This document shows, piece after piece, positions 53,878-62,859 of a DNA stretch of 64,000 bases (positions are counted from its first letter, which is position 1; each line of letters starts with the position of its first letter). The notes under the pieces are model-generated. The model was not told the origin of the DNA. It searched no databases and saw nothing but the letters and a program-made list of their open reading frames with translations. Made by a program: the position numbers and the translations under genes. Source of the stretch: Alteromonas lipotrueae (GTDB lineage Bacteria > Pseudomonadota > Gammaproteobacteria > Enterobacterales > Alteromonadaceae); assembly GCF_019249215.1 (NCBI RefSeq), contig NZ_JAESDI010000011.1, positions 1 to 64,000 on the forward strand. Reading direction: 5' to 3'.

Positions 53878-55239
53878 TTAGCTGTCACACAATGCATTGC
53901 GCTTGCTTAGCCGTTCGAAGCTCCATCCAAGCGTAATGCCACGGGCGAGTAAGAACGCCAGCAATGCATACCACAAGCTGACATTACCGAGAGACTGAGT
54001 AAAAAACCATACTGGGAAATATACCGCGAAGGCGCTAATAATCATTGTGTCGCGCATAGAAGATGACTTAGTAAGGCCAACAAATACACCGTCGTACAAA
54101 AAGCACCAATGTGCCAGTAGTGGCAGAATAACCATAAGTGGAAGGTAGGTTACCGCTGCATTCACAATATTTTGATGCTCAGTGAGCAAGCTTATTATGC
54201 CGTGCCCGCCAAAGAAGAAGATAGCACTATAGCCTATTGCAAAAAGCGATGACCAAAACAACCCTTGGTATGTTCTGCGCTTTATTTCCGCGGAATTCTT
54301 TGCCCCCTTAGCTTCACCCACCAACGCTTCTACTGCATAGGCGACACCGTCTAATCCTAGCGCTATTAATACGAAAAACTGCAGTAGAATAGCATTCACT
54401 GCCGCCGGCATTTCACCGAATCGCACGCCTTGTATCGTCAAAAAGGCTAAGCAAGCTTGCAAGGCTAAGTTGCGTAGCAGCATGTCAGTATTGAGTTTCA
54501 TTAACACTTTACGCGCTGCACGGTTAAACCAACTTGCTTCTGGTGCAATACCTCTCACTTGTTTCAACGCTACGTACATCGCCATAAATGCCATGGCGTA
54601 TTCAGCAATAATACTGGCTAAGGCAACCCCAGCCACCGACATAGACAGCCCATAAACGAAGGTAATATCCAATCCTGCATTTACAAGGTTACCCACTATT
54701 TGAATAATCATCACCGTGCGGGTTTTTTGTTGCCCAACTAAATAGCCGATAAGGGCTAAGTTCAGCATAGCCGCTGGTGCGCCCCATACCCTAACCTGAT
54801 AATACTCAGTTAAGTGTACTGCTACTGCATCTGAAGGGCTTGCCAATGCTAACCCTGCTGTGAGTACAGGCTCTTGAAGTATTAGTAAGCACAGCCCCAA
54901 AATTGAAGCGACAGCAAGGGTTTGCCAAAGTACTTTGGCAGAGGCAAGCGTGGCATCTTCATGCCCTTTTGCCTGTGCGCTTAAGCCCGTTGATGACATG
55001 CGCAGAAATCCACACACCCAGTAAATTTGGGTAAGAATTAGTGCGCCAACTGCCGCACCGGCTAACATGGCGGGCGCCGACATATGCCCCAAAACCGCCG
55101 TATCCACCAAACCCAGTAAAGGAGTGGTAATATTGGCCAGAATCATGGGCAGCGCTAAAGTGAGTAAGCGTGTATGATCGTGCCATAACGACTCAGGTTG
55201 GCGTAGAGATTGCTTATCTTCTTGCACTCGCTTTTTCAT
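53878..55239 (-). CDS. MATE family efflux transporter (DinF-like)
   Basis: The 453-residue product has about twelve membrane helices in two related halves and the family opening LALPMILANITTPLLGLVDT with GHMS following. The pattern is closest to the DinF branch, which exports toxic organic cations or oxidised compounds by ion exchange. It is convergent with the AraC/GyrI gene and divergent from the polysaccharide deacetylase gene, with 86 bases between the starts. The ribosome site is poor. Confidence 0.92.
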   Translation of the reverse strand: MKKRVQEDKQSLRQPESLWHDHTRLLTLALPMILANITTPLLGLVDTAVLGHMSAPAMLAGAAVGALILTQIYWVCGFLRMSSTGLSAQAKGHEDATLASAKVLWQTLAVASILGLCLLILQEPVLTAGLALASPSDAVAVHLTEYYQVRVWGAPAAMLNLALIGYLVGQQKTRTVMIIQIVGNLVNAGLDITFVYGLSMSVAGVALASIIAEYAMAFMAMYVALKQVRGIAPEASWFNRAARKVLMKLNTDMLLRNLALQACLAFLTIQGVRFGEMPAAVNAILLQFFVLIALGLDGVAYAVEALVGEAKGAKNSAEIKRRTYQGLFWSSLFAIGYSAIFFFGGHGIISLLTEHQNIVNAAVTYLPLMVILPLLAHWCFLYDGVFVGLTKSSSMRDTMIISAFAVYFPVWFFTQSLGNVSLWYALLAFLLARGITLGWSFERLSKRNALCDS

Positions 55240-55325
55240 TAATTATCGTCTCTGCATTAGTAGAACAGCATGCTGACACGCAGTAAAAAGCACTGCTATT
55301 AAATCAACTTCAACTCGGAGAAAAC

Positions 55326-56537
55326 ATGAAGTTTATCATGCCTTTCAATGTCATTTCGTGGATTAAATGTGACGCTATATTGGCGCAAATGAAAGGCAAC
55401 CGACCACACGGGTTAGCACTTTTCTTTTTTGTCTGTTTTTCTGGCTATAGTCTGGCTGCTACTGATAACACTACGCAGCCAACCCGTGAAATTCTTACTC
55501 AAAATGGTGTTATTTTGCTTTACCATCATGTGTCTAACCACACGCCGAAAAGCACCAGTATATCGCCTGATATGTTCAAGCAACATATGGCATATTTAAA
55601 GCAACATCACACAGTTTTACCTTTAGCAAAAGTGGTCAACGCTATTTTAGATAACACACCGCTGCCTTCCAATACCGTGGTAGTGACCTTCGACGATGGC
55701 TATGAAAACATCCTCACAAATGCCCACCCCATTATGGTTGATATGGGCTTCCCGTACACAATATTTATTAATCCAGGGGAAATTGGTACCAATAGAAGCC
55801 AACTCACTTGGGAACAAGTTAAGGCGATGCACAACGATGGCGTTACCTTCGCTAACCATACGCTTGATCATTTGCATATGCTGGATGGCAGAGTTTCAAG
55901 CAGTGAGGCTGATAGCGACACTAACGACGAAGCTTGGCTTGAAAAGGTATGGCAGAATGTAGCTGAAGCCGAGGCTATTATTGATAGCAAAATTGGCGAA
56001 TCACTTAAATATTTGGCCTACCCTTTTGGTGAGTTCAACCAAAAGCTAGCAGATAAACTCGCGCAAGAGGGCTACATTGCGTTCGGACAACACTCAGGCG
56101 CTATAGGTCCACACAGTCATTTTCAAGCATTACCTCGCTTTCCTGCAGCTGGCCCTTATGCCAACTTAAGTACACTAAAAACCAAACTAAACAGTATTGC
56201 TATGCCGGTATTATCGACCAGCTTTGAAGGTGAGTATATCCCTGAGGTAAATCGAAATACGGTGCAAGGCGCTAGTGACGAATCGAGACTCCCCCCTATT
56301 ACGCTAACGATTAAGGGCGATGATGTACGTTTAAGCCAAGTAAATTGCTTCTTTTCAGGCTCACCAGTTGAAACTAGGGTTGAAGGCAATGCGATTACCT
56401 TCAGTATTACTCAAGCACTTCCTGTAGGCCGTTCGCGAGTAAATTGTACCGCTCCGAGCAACTCTCAATCGGGAAGATATTATTGGTATTCTCAGCCATT
56501 TTTTGTGGCAGATAAAAACGGAAATTACCCAGATTAG
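55326..56537 (+). CDS. secreted polysaccharide deacetylase (CE4)
   Basis: The 403-residue product has a hydrophobic segment at about 29-45 (GLALFFFVCFSGYSLA) that ends like a signal peptide. GGAG sits 5 bases before the ATG at 55326; a later ATG at 55389 would give a shorter n-region. The catalytic domain spans about 55-285 with TFDDGYE (metal Asp), FANHTLDHLHM (two His), and a YLAYPFGEFN segment. A C-terminal beta-rich domain follows (about 295-400). CE4 enzymes remove acetyl groups from chitin, peptidoglycan or poly-N-acetylglucosamine; the layout is PgaB-like in its first half only. Its stop lies next to the stop of the convergent GNAT gene. Confidence 0.9.
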   Translation: MKFIMPFNVISWIKCDAILAQMKGNRPHGLALFFFVCFSGYSLAATDNTTQPTREILTQNGVILLYHHVSNHTPKSTSISPDMFKQHMAYLKQHHTVLPLAKVVNAILDNTPLPSNTVVVTFDDGYENILTNAHPIMVDMGFPYTIFINPGEIGTNRSQLTWEQVKAMHNDGVTFANHTLDHLHMLDGRVSSSEADSDTNDEAWLEKVWQNVAEAEAIIDSKIGESLKYLAYPFGEFNQKLADKLAQEGYIAFGQHSGAIGPHSHFQALPRFPAAGPYANLSTLKTKLNSIAMPVLSTSFEGEYIPEVNRNTVQGASDESRLPPITLTIKGDDVRLSQVNCFFSGSPVETRVEGNAITFSITQALPVGRSRVNCTAPSNSQSGRYYWYSQPFFVADKNGNYPD

Positions 56538-57140
56538 TTAAGCTGAAAGTGCATGAACAAAACGCACAAAGGTGCCGTTCACTGATTGCTCTTTAAAATT
56601 AACGCTTTGATAAAACCGGATGGCAGCAATATTACTAATTTGTACGTCTAGTACCAATGCCTGCTTTTTAAGTGCTATCGCGTAACTACGCATATGGGCA
56701 ATCATGGCGCTGCCAATGCCGCCTCGCCGAGCAATGCTATCTACCGCTACATGGCCCAACATAAGCTCTGTCGCACTTGGGGGAGTTAAACCGACAGCAA
56801 CAGCTTGGTTGCGCATTAGCACTGCCATTGCTTCATCAAGATTGTAGAAGCTAGTCACGCTGTCTAACGACGCTCGGTCAAACACTGGCCCCAACTTGGT
56901 GTGCCACGCCGTAATGACGCCTACAACAACATTATCGACTACCGCAACCCAGTGATTATTGCAGCCATATTGCCCGTCCTTACCTTTCCATGCATGGGTC
57001 AAAAATTCGAGAGTATGCCTTGTATCCCCATTACCAAATACACAAACCAATAGGTCTTCTGCAGCACTTAATAATAAGGGAACCGCTTGGCGAGCATCAG
57101 ACACGAGACCTTGTCGGATTTTTATATCCATGCCTCCCAT
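56538..57140 (-). CDS. GNAT family N-acetyltransferase
   Basis: The 200-residue product has the acetyl-CoA motif ARRGGIGSAMI (about 138-147) and the C-terminal LDVQISNIAAIRFYQSVNF, as in GCN5-related enzymes. The substrate is unknown. It begins 6 bases after the SCO gene on the same strand, so it is probably the last gene of the oxidase-assembly operon. Its stop abuts the stop of the convergent deacetylase gene. The start at 57140 is not certain; an ATG three codons later exists. Confidence 0.85.
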   Translation of the reverse strand: MGGMDIKIRQGLVSDARQAVPLLLSAAEDLLVCVFGNGDTRHTLEFLTHAWKGKDGQYGCNNHWVAVVDNVVVGVITAWHTKLGPVFDRASLDSVTSFYNLDEAMAVLMRNQAVAVGLTPPSATELMLGHVAVDSIARRGGIGSAMIAHMRSYAIALKKQALVLDVQISNIAAIRFYQSVNFKEQSVNGTFVRFVHALSA

Positions 57141-57146
57141 ACCTAC

Positions 57147-57815
57147 CTATAGTGCCGAGTTTGAACTGAATGATGAAGTAATCGCTGGCATGTCATTACG
57201 TATTTGCTGTGCGTCACTAATCGACAACTTGCCAGGCTCACGTTTTGGCTTAAAACGCCCTATCACCTGTACTTCAGGATTAATAAGCACTACCGATGCA
57301 CTATGATCGACAAGATAATTAGGATTATCTGTACTTTCAGCAATTGCATACATCATGCCCAAGTTGCGAGCGAAGGGAAATAAGGCTTTATGCGCACCGG
57401 TCGCAGCAATAAAGTTTGGGTTAAAGTAGCTGATGTATTCGTCGAGCCGTGCTAATGAGTCACGGTTAGGATCGATAGAAATAAACACCACTTTAATAGG
57501 AAATTCAGACTCAATAGCCTGCAGTTGCGGGTAAATGCTGTTCAGTTCGGCCATTGTAGTAGGGCATATGTCTGGGCAAAACGTATAACCAAGAAACAAC
57601 AAGCTCCACTGATTTTCTAGCGAAGCTTGGTTAAATTCATTGCCTTTGCTGTCGGTCAGCGAAAAAGGCGCAATGGCGCGAGGCTCAGGATAAGCCTGAA
57701 AATACTTGGGTTTACCGCCATTAGACTGACCCGTTGGTGACAAATAAATTGCCCCTAACACACCCGCCAATAACGCTACTAATGCAACAACGCCTACAAA
57801 AATCCGTCGGTTCAT
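57147..57815 (-). CDS. SCO1/SenC family copper-binding protein
   Basis: The 222-residue product is anchored by an N-terminal helix ([19 protein letters not shown]) and faces the periplasm. The copper site is complete: CPDIC (about residues 80-84) and the later His in [14 protein letters not shown] proteins deliver or reduce copper for the CuA site of cytochrome c oxidase. The ATG overlaps the ctaB stop by 4 bases, showing coupled translation. Confidence 0.95.
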   Translation of the reverse strand: MNRRIFVGVVALVALLAGVLGAIYLSPTGQSNGGKPKYFQAYPEPRAIAPFSLTDSKGNEFNQASLENQWSLLFLGYTFCPDICPTTMAELNSIYPQLQAIESEFPIKVVFISIDPNRDSLARLDEYISYFNPNFIAATGAHKALFPFARNLGMMYAIAESTDNPNYLVDHSASVVLINPEVQVIGRFKPKREPGKLSISDAQQIRNDMPAITSSFSSNSAL

Positions 57816-58762
57816 AAACTCAGTGGTACGTAGTGATCGAACAACAATACTACAAACAATACCATGAGATGAACAATTGAGAACTTAAAAGTTTTCATCG
57901 CGGTTTGGCTAGTGGCCGCAAATTTCAGTTTTATCGCGTAATACATAAACCCAATATTTAGAAGCGAAGAGCCAATAAGGTAAATTAAATCACTCATGCC
58001 CACCAAATAAGGCAACAGGCAAACCAAGCTCAGTAACACGGTATAAAGTAACACCGAGGTTTTAGTGAATTCTACCCCATGGGTCACCGGCAGCATGGGC
58101 ACTTTCGCTTTCGCATAATCTTTTTCGCGATGAATAGCCAACGCCCAAAAATGCGGGGGAGTCCACGTAAATACAATGAGTACTAACAACAACGCATGAG
58201 CATGAATTTCCCCAGTGACAGCGGTCCAGCCAAGAAGCGGTGGAGCAGCACCTGCAATACCACCAATTACAATATTTTGCGGCGTGGCTCGTTTTAAAAA
58301 CATGGTATACACCACGGCATAGCCCACCAAGCTAGCAAGGGTAAGCCAAGCGGTAAGCATGTTCACCCATAAGCTCAATACAACAAAACCCATTACGCCA
58401 AGCCCTGCTGCAAACCAAGATGCTTTTGCGATACTTACTTTTCCTTTAGCCACAGGCCGATTGAAAGTACGTGCCATTTGGCTGTCAATTTTGTGGTCGA
58501 CCACATGATTAATCACCGCGGCTGATGCCGATAACATGCCAATACCCAGCAATCCGCACACCAACGCTGTAGCGTTTACCCAGCTAGGCGAGGCTAAACA
58601 CATCCCCACTAACGCCGTGAGCAAAAGTAGCATCACCACGTTTGGTTTTGTCATTTCGTAATAGTCACGCCAGCTGATCTTGGCTTGCGAGTTGTTCTTC
58701 ACTTGCGAGCTTAGCGAGTGCTTACCTGCAACTGCAGTATTTAACGGGATAGTTTTAGCCAT
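57812..58762 (-). CDS. ctaB: protoheme IX farnesyltransferase
   Basis: The 316-residue membrane enzyme attaches a farnesyl chain to heme B to make heme O. The allylic diphosphate site is clear: [36 protein letters not shown] is the usual first helix. The start at 58762 has TGGAGGT 4-5 bases upstream and overlaps ctaA by 8 bases; a longer frame upstream would overlap more. Also called cyoE; ctaB is used because it lies with ctaA. Confidence 0.95.
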   Translation of the reverse strand: MAKTIPLNTAVAGKHSLSSQVKNNSQAKISWRDYYEMTKPNVVMLLLLTALVGMCLASPSWVNATALVCGLLGIGMLSASAAVINHVVDHKIDSQMARTFNRPVAKGKVSIAKASWFAAGLGVMGFVVLSLWVNMLTAWLTLASLVGYAVVYTMFLKRATPQNIVIGGIAGAAPPLLGWTAVTGEIHAHALLLVLIVFTWTPPHFWALAIHREKDYAKAKVPMLPVTHGVEFTKTSVLLYTVLLSLVCLLPYLVGMSDLIYLIGSSLLNIGFMYYAIKLKFAATSQTAMKTFKFSIVHLMVLFVVLLFDHYVPLSL

Positions 58763-59822
58763 GATGACCTCCAGTAGAGTAGGAGAAAGAAGAGGTTGAA
58801 GGAGCAACTGACCATGTCAGCCATATCACTGTGAGTAATAGCATGGCGGCAATTGCATTATGTGATACCGCGATAAACAAAGGTAAACTAAACAAAACGT
58901 TACTTAGACCCAGCGCCACTTGCACGCATAGTACTCCAAGCATTAAGACACACCCTTTTTTCACCGCCGGTGATAATTTACTGTTTCGTAACCACATAAC
59001 AGCCAATACGGTAAGGTAAAGAAAGGTGATTGCAGCGCCGAACCGATGCACAATATGCATAGTGGCTCGCTCACCGTAATCGTGTGCCCCAAATTCATAG
59101 TTTTGTGCCTCGGGCACACTGTATGCGCCTTGAAAATCTAACCGCTGCTGCCACCCGGGCTCGCAAATTGGCATATCGGTACAGGCGAGGGCGGCGTAGT
59201 TGGCCGATGTCCAGCCGCCTAACGCTATTTGCCCCACTAAAATGGCCATACCTAACAATGCCATCATCGTCAGCTTGTTGGTTTTACCAAGATTAAGGCT
59301 GTCGTCTGTTAACGGTTGTGCCGAATTGGATTCCCGTTGTAGCAAGTTAACTGAGCTGTGTTTTCTAAGGCGTAAATAAAGCAAAAATAAGCAACTTAGT
59401 ACGGTGAACCCCCCTAGCAAATGCCCCATAACCACCACAGGCAATAAATTAAGAGTGACTGTCCACATGCCAAGCGCCGCTTGAAAAATCACAAGGCCAA
59501 GCAGCAACAAAGGCAGCTTAACTGGCGTGCCTTTATGGCGCTGCCTTACCGCGATAATGGCAATCGCCAAAATGCATAGCCCTAGCGCCCCTGCAAAATA
59601 GCGATGAATCATTTCGTTCCATGCTTTATGCGCCTCCACGGGGCGGTCTGGAAACGCCGTATTCGCCGTGGCTACCTTTTCGTCACTTAGCGGCACGGTA
59701 AGGTTGCCATAGCAACCCGGCCAGTCAGGGCAACCAAGGCCAGCATCAGTAAGGCGTGTGTAAGCCCCTAAAATGATGACTACTGCGGCAAGAAACAGGC
59801 TAAACAGCACCAGTTTTTTCAT
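58755..59822 (-). CDS. ctaA: heme A synthase (COX15/CtaA)
   Basis: The 355-residue membrane protein oxidises heme O to heme A. Typical features are [19 protein letters not shown] near residue 20 with a cysteine pair, a second cysteine pair later (LACTDMPIC), and His residues in [10 protein letters not shown] and [11 protein letters not shown] that bind heme. It has about eight membrane segments. AGGAG sits 5 bases before the ATG. It overlaps ctaB by 8 bases and follows the Sco-like gene by 8. Confidence 0.95.
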   Translation of the reverse strand: MKKLVLFSLFLAAVVIILGAYTRLTDAGLGCPDWPGCYGNLTVPLSDEKVATANTAFPDRPVEAHKAWNEMIHRYFAGALGLCILAIAIIAVRQRHKGTPVKLPLLLLGLVIFQAALGMWTVTLNLLPVVVMGHLLGGFTVLSCLFLLYLRLRKHSSVNLLQRESNSAQPLTDDSLNLGKTNKLTMMALLGMAILVGQIALGGWTSANYAALACTDMPICEPGWQQRLDFQGAYSVPEAQNYEFGAHDYGERATMHIVHRFGAAITFLYLTVLAVMWLRNSKLSPAVKKGCVLMLGVLCVQVALGLSNVLFSLPLFIAVSHNAIAAMLLLTVIWLTWSVAPSTSSFSYSTGGHHG

Positions 59823-59830
59823 AGCATCTC

Positions 59831-60376
59831 CTACCCAATACGAGACAATTTCAGAAGCTTTTTAATATCAGCCAGCATACTTCGGCTTTCCATCACCGCG
59901 GTACTTCTGTCACTGTCTATTTGGTAATACAACATGGCATTATTTAAGGTATCAACGATATATACGCTTTGCTGTTTAAGGTTGGTGATAGGCACACCGC
60001 TGACGCTCAGGGTATGCACATTGGCGTACTCAGATAACTGTTCTAGCGCTGTTACATCACTTTTTTCAGTGAACAAAACTAATGCTTGCGCCCTGTCAGA
60101 CTCTTTGCCTAGCGCCAGCCACACTTGGTTAATGCTAAACAATGCATTTTCACAAGTGACATCACAGCTTTCGGGCAAGACATACAACAAGCGCCATTTC
60201 GGCTCCGTACCTTCTAAAAGCGATGAAACATCAATGGTAGGCTGCAACAATGCACCTTTATTGGTAGCACCTTGGTTGAACCAATCATTCTCTAACGCAA
60301 GCTTGGCTAAAATCACTGGTAGCACGAACACGGCAACCATGATAATTAAGGTTTTTTTCGAGGCCGGATTACTCAT
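59831..60376 (-). CDS. Sco-like membrane-anchored protein of the oxidase cluster
   Basis: The 181-residue product is not in a family I can name with certainty. An N-terminal helix (LIIMVAVFVLPVILAKLAL) anchors a periplasmic domain. WRLLYVLPESCDVTC, with C71 and C75 in CxxxC spacing, aligns by eye with [15 protein letters not shown] of the SCO protein at 57147-57815. The later His that SCO uses for copper is missing: the matching stretch reads QQSVYIVDTLNN. AAGGA precedes the ATG. It overlaps the SURF1 gene by 8 bases and precedes ctaA by 8, so it is a core member of the cluster. Confidence 0.8.
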   Translation of the reverse strand: MSNPASKKTLIIMVAVFVLPVILAKLALENDWFNQGATNKGALLQPTIDVSSLLEGTEPKWRLLYVLPESCDVTCENALFSINQVWLALGKESDRAQALVLFTEKSDVTALEQLSEYANVHTLSVSGVPITNLKQQSVYIVDTLNNAMLYYQIDSDRSTAVMESRSMLADIKKLLKLSRIG

Positions 60377-61076
60377 ATTGACGTCCTTTTTTCATAATTG
60401 CGAAACCGCCAATCAAGGCGGCTGCGATTGCAAGACCAAACCATTGAATGGCATAACCCAAATGCTTTTCAGGCGGCATGGAAACTCGATTATAACGCCT
60501 GACAAAAAGGTCATTTTTTGCGGTAAGTACTACTACATAAGGTAATAAGTTAAGCGATAACAATTCACTGGCGGTACTGGTAGAAACTTGCTGAATACGA
60601 GCCGGAAAGCTTAATGCTGATGAAAGCGTTTCTTTTACTAACGGATTATGAGTGGGCTGACTCACCACCCCTTCAAATTGTTGTGCGTGGTGGCTAATTT
60701 TTACTGCCGGTAGCGAACGCATTAAGTCTGGTGCAGGCAACCAGCCATAATTAACTAATATCCACCCTGCATTGGTTTGTACTGGCACTAGAACGTCATA
60801 GCCTACCCGTTGTTCGTGTATTTGATTATCGAGCAATAACACCTTGTCGCCGTTTGGCGTACCTTCAAAGTAAACGGCGCGATCTTCGGGCGCTTTCATT
60901 GAAAGGGCATCAATAAGCGACAAGCTTTCTTTCCCCTGTTTTTCGGTTATGCTAGCTATGCGTTGTTGCTTTTGTGCCATTCGGTCTAGTTGCCAGAACC
61001 CCAAGCCACACATCGCCATTACACATAGACTAGTAATGACGATTGCGATTAATTTGGATGCTGTAACCTGATTCAT
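60369..61076 (-). CDS. SURF1 family cytochrome oxidase assembly protein
   Basis: The 235-residue product has two membrane helices near its ends (LIAIVITSLCVMAMCGLGFW and WFGLAIAAALIGGFAI). GFWQLDRMAQK and the central WILVNYGWLPAP with VGYDVLVPV are family signatures. SURF1 binds heme A and aids its insertion into subunit I. The ATG at 61076 is preferred; a GTG five codons earlier is possible. It lies 33 bases from the divergent DUF2909 gene. Confidence 0.93.
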   Translation of the reverse strand: MNQVTASKLIAIVITSLCVMAMCGLGFWQLDRMAQKQQRIASITEKQGKESLSLIDALSMKAPEDRAVYFEGTPNGDKVLLLDNQIHEQRVGYDVLVPVQTNAGWILVNYGWLPAPDLMRSLPAVKISHHAQQFEGVVSQPTHNPLVKETLSSALSFPARIQQVSTSTASELLSLNLLPYVVVLTAKNDLFVRRYNRVSMPPEKHLGYAIQWFGLAIAAALIGGFAIMKKGRQYE

Positions 61077-61109
61077 TTGGCCAACCTGCACACTACTATT
61101 GAGGTTTAT

Positions 61110-61319
61110 ATGTTGATAAAAATAATCTTGGTTGCATTGGTAATTTTCATGATCGTTAACCTATTTATGGCCATGCGTGTCATGATGAAAAACGATCCCA
61201 AAGACGGTCCAATGAGTAAATATATCGGTCGCAGGGTGCTCACATCTGCCATCATAGTGATTTTAATTTTAGTGGCGATTGGCACCGGTTTAATTACGCC
61301 AAACCCTCGACCTTACTAG
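61110..61319 (+). CDS. DUF2909 family twin-transmembrane protein
   Basis: The 69-residue product has two helices (IKIILVALVIFMIVNLFMAM and LTSAIIVILILVAIGTGLI) around a short loop with GPMSKYIGRRV. GAGG lies 5 bases before the ATG at 61110. DUF2909 genes are often placed within cytochrome oxidase clusters of gammaproteobacteria, but no function is known. It is the only plus-strand gene in a minus-strand operon here and ends in its own terminator. Confidence 0.85.
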   Translation: MLIKIILVALVIFMIVNLFMAMRVMMKNDPKDGPMSKYIGRRVLTSAIIVILILVAIGTGLITPNPRPY

Positions 61320-61336
61320 GGTTTGGCAACGTTTTT
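61298..61336 (+). terminator. terminator overlapping the DUF2909 stop codon
   Basis: GCCAAACCCT and AGGGTTTGGC pair perfectly over 10 bases with a 10-base loop. AACG and five T bases follow. The first half encodes the last residues of the DUF2909 protein and the loop and second half include its stop. A second small inverted repeat (ACGTTTT/AAAACGT, 61329-61345) overlaps the coxC stop. Confidence 0.8.
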
Positions 61337-62213
61337 ATAAAACGTAAACAAAGATATAAAGCATTACCCACACCACATCAACGAAGTGCCAGTACCAACT
61401 TCCGGCTTGAAAAGCAAAGTGGTTATGCGGTGTAAAATGCCCTTTTAGTACCCTAAAAAACATGACAATAAGAATGATGGTGCCAAGGGTAACGTGCATA
61501 CCGTGAAAGCCCGTCAGCATGAAAAAGGTATTGCCGTAAATGCCTGACTGTAGCGTTAGCCCTAGGTCACGATAGGCGTGAACATACTCTTCCACCTGTA
61601 AGAATAAAAACCCAATTCCCAGCAAGATAGTGACGCCTAACATTAGGGTCAGTTGTTTGCGTTTGTTCTGCTCTAAACCAACATGAGCAAAATGCAATGT
61701 GACCGACGATATAAGCAAAATAACCGTATTAATGGTGGGTAAACCAACCGCACTCATTTCTTGTGTAGTGATGCCCCCTGGGGTAGATACTAACGGCCAC
61801 ATGGCTTCAAATGTGGGCCATAACACTTCGTTAGTCATTGCATTATTTGATGCACCGCCTAACCAAGGCACTGAAATGAATCGGGCATAATAGAGTGCCC
61901 CAAAGAAAGCGGCAAAGAACATGACTTCAGAGAAGATAAACCAACTCATTCCCTGTCGGTAAGAGCGTCCTAATTGGTCGCTATATAGCCCTGACATAGA
62001 CTCATCAATTTGGTTTTTAAACCATCCGACCAGCATCACCATCAATACGACAAACCCAGCGAGAAGTGTATAGCCTCCATAGCCTGATTCACCTTTAGTG
62101 GCTTCAATCACAAAGTTGCCCGCGCCAACGGCAATTAAAAATAGCGCCACCGCGCCTACAATAGGCCATGGGCTTTGTGCCGGTACATAATATTTCTGAT
62201 ATTCTTGCTGCAT
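61335..62213 (-). CDS. coxC: cytochrome c oxidase subunit III
   Basis: The 292-residue membrane protein has seven helices and the family ends YYVPAQSPWPIVG and GSWYWHFVDVVWVMLYIFVY. FMLTGFHGMHVTLGTI and SEVMFFAAFFGALYYA are typical. Subunit III stabilises proton pumping by subunit I of aa3-type oxidase. The ATG at 62213 has AAGGAG upstream; an earlier in-frame start is not supported. It follows ctaG by 25 bases. Confidence 0.95.
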   Translation of the reverse strand: MQQEYQKYYVPAQSPWPIVGAVALFLIAVGAGNFVIEATKGESGYGGYTLLAGFVVLMVMLVGWFKNQIDESMSGLYSDQLGRSYRQGMSWFIFSEVMFFAAFFGALYYARFISVPWLGGASNNAMTNEVLWPTFEAMWPLVSTPGGITTQEMSAVGLPTINTVILLISSVTLHFAHVGLEQNKRKQLTLMLGVTILLGIGFLFLQVEEYVHAYRDLGLTLQSGIYGNTFFMLTGFHGMHVTLGTIILIVMFFRVLKGHFTPHNHFAFQAGSWYWHFVDVVWVMLYIFVYVL

Positions 62214-62238
62214 TACTCTCTCCTTATCCCAACACCTG

Positions 62239-62826
62239 TTATTTACCACTTTCAGGTTGAGGGACCATGTAGGGATTCGGTTTTGTTTTCATGTCACTCG
62301 CTCGTGCGGTCACATCAAAAAGGGTGTATTGCACAGTAAAATAACTAATATCTTCGGGAAGCTGTGGGTCGACATAAAACTGCATGGGCATATAAGCCTC
62401 GGCCCCAGCATTTAAAGGTTGTTGATTAAAACAAAAGCATTCCGTTTTATTCAAATATAGCGCTGCCATACCCGGCGACACCGATGGAATAGCTTGCGCC
62501 ATCATATTGCTCGACGCTGGATTTCTTACGTAAAACGACACCGTATTAAGCTCCCCAGGGTGCACTTTCATACGACTAGTTTGCGCGCGAAATTCCCACG
62601 GCATACCAGTGTTAGTGCGGGTAATAAACTCCACTGTTATCTCACGGCTTTCGTCTATTTCGATGGACTCATACACCGCTGCGGTATTCTCAGTTTTACC
62701 GTTAATACCAGTAACGTCACAAAATACGTCGTAAAGTGGCACCAGGGCGAACCCAAAACCAAACATGCCAAACACAATAACGACGAGTTTTATCACCATT
62801 TTGTTGTTTGCATTTGCTTGTGTCAT
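62239..62826 (-). CDS. ctaG: cytochrome c oxidase assembly protein CtaG/Cox11
   Basis: The 195-residue product has an N-terminal anchor (LVVIVFGMFGFGFALVPLYD) and a periplasmic immunoglobulin-like domain. The copper motif CFCF (in KTECFCFNQQPL) and YDVFCDVTGINGKT are intact. It delivers copper to the CuB site of subunit I. AAGGAG lies before the ATG. It sits 33 bases after coxA and before coxC. Confidence 0.95.
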   Translation of the reverse strand: MTQANANNKMVIKLVVIVFGMFGFGFALVPLYDVFCDVTGINGKTENTAAVYESIEIDESREITVEFITRTNTGMPWEFRAQTSRMKVHPGELNTVSFYVRNPASSNMMAQAIPSVSPGMAALYLNKTECFCFNQQPLNAGAEAYMPMQFYVDPQLPEDISYFTVQYTLFDVTARASDMKTKPNPYMVPQPESGK

Positions 62827-62859
62827 GGGTAGCTCCTTTTCTTACTTGCCCTATTTTCT

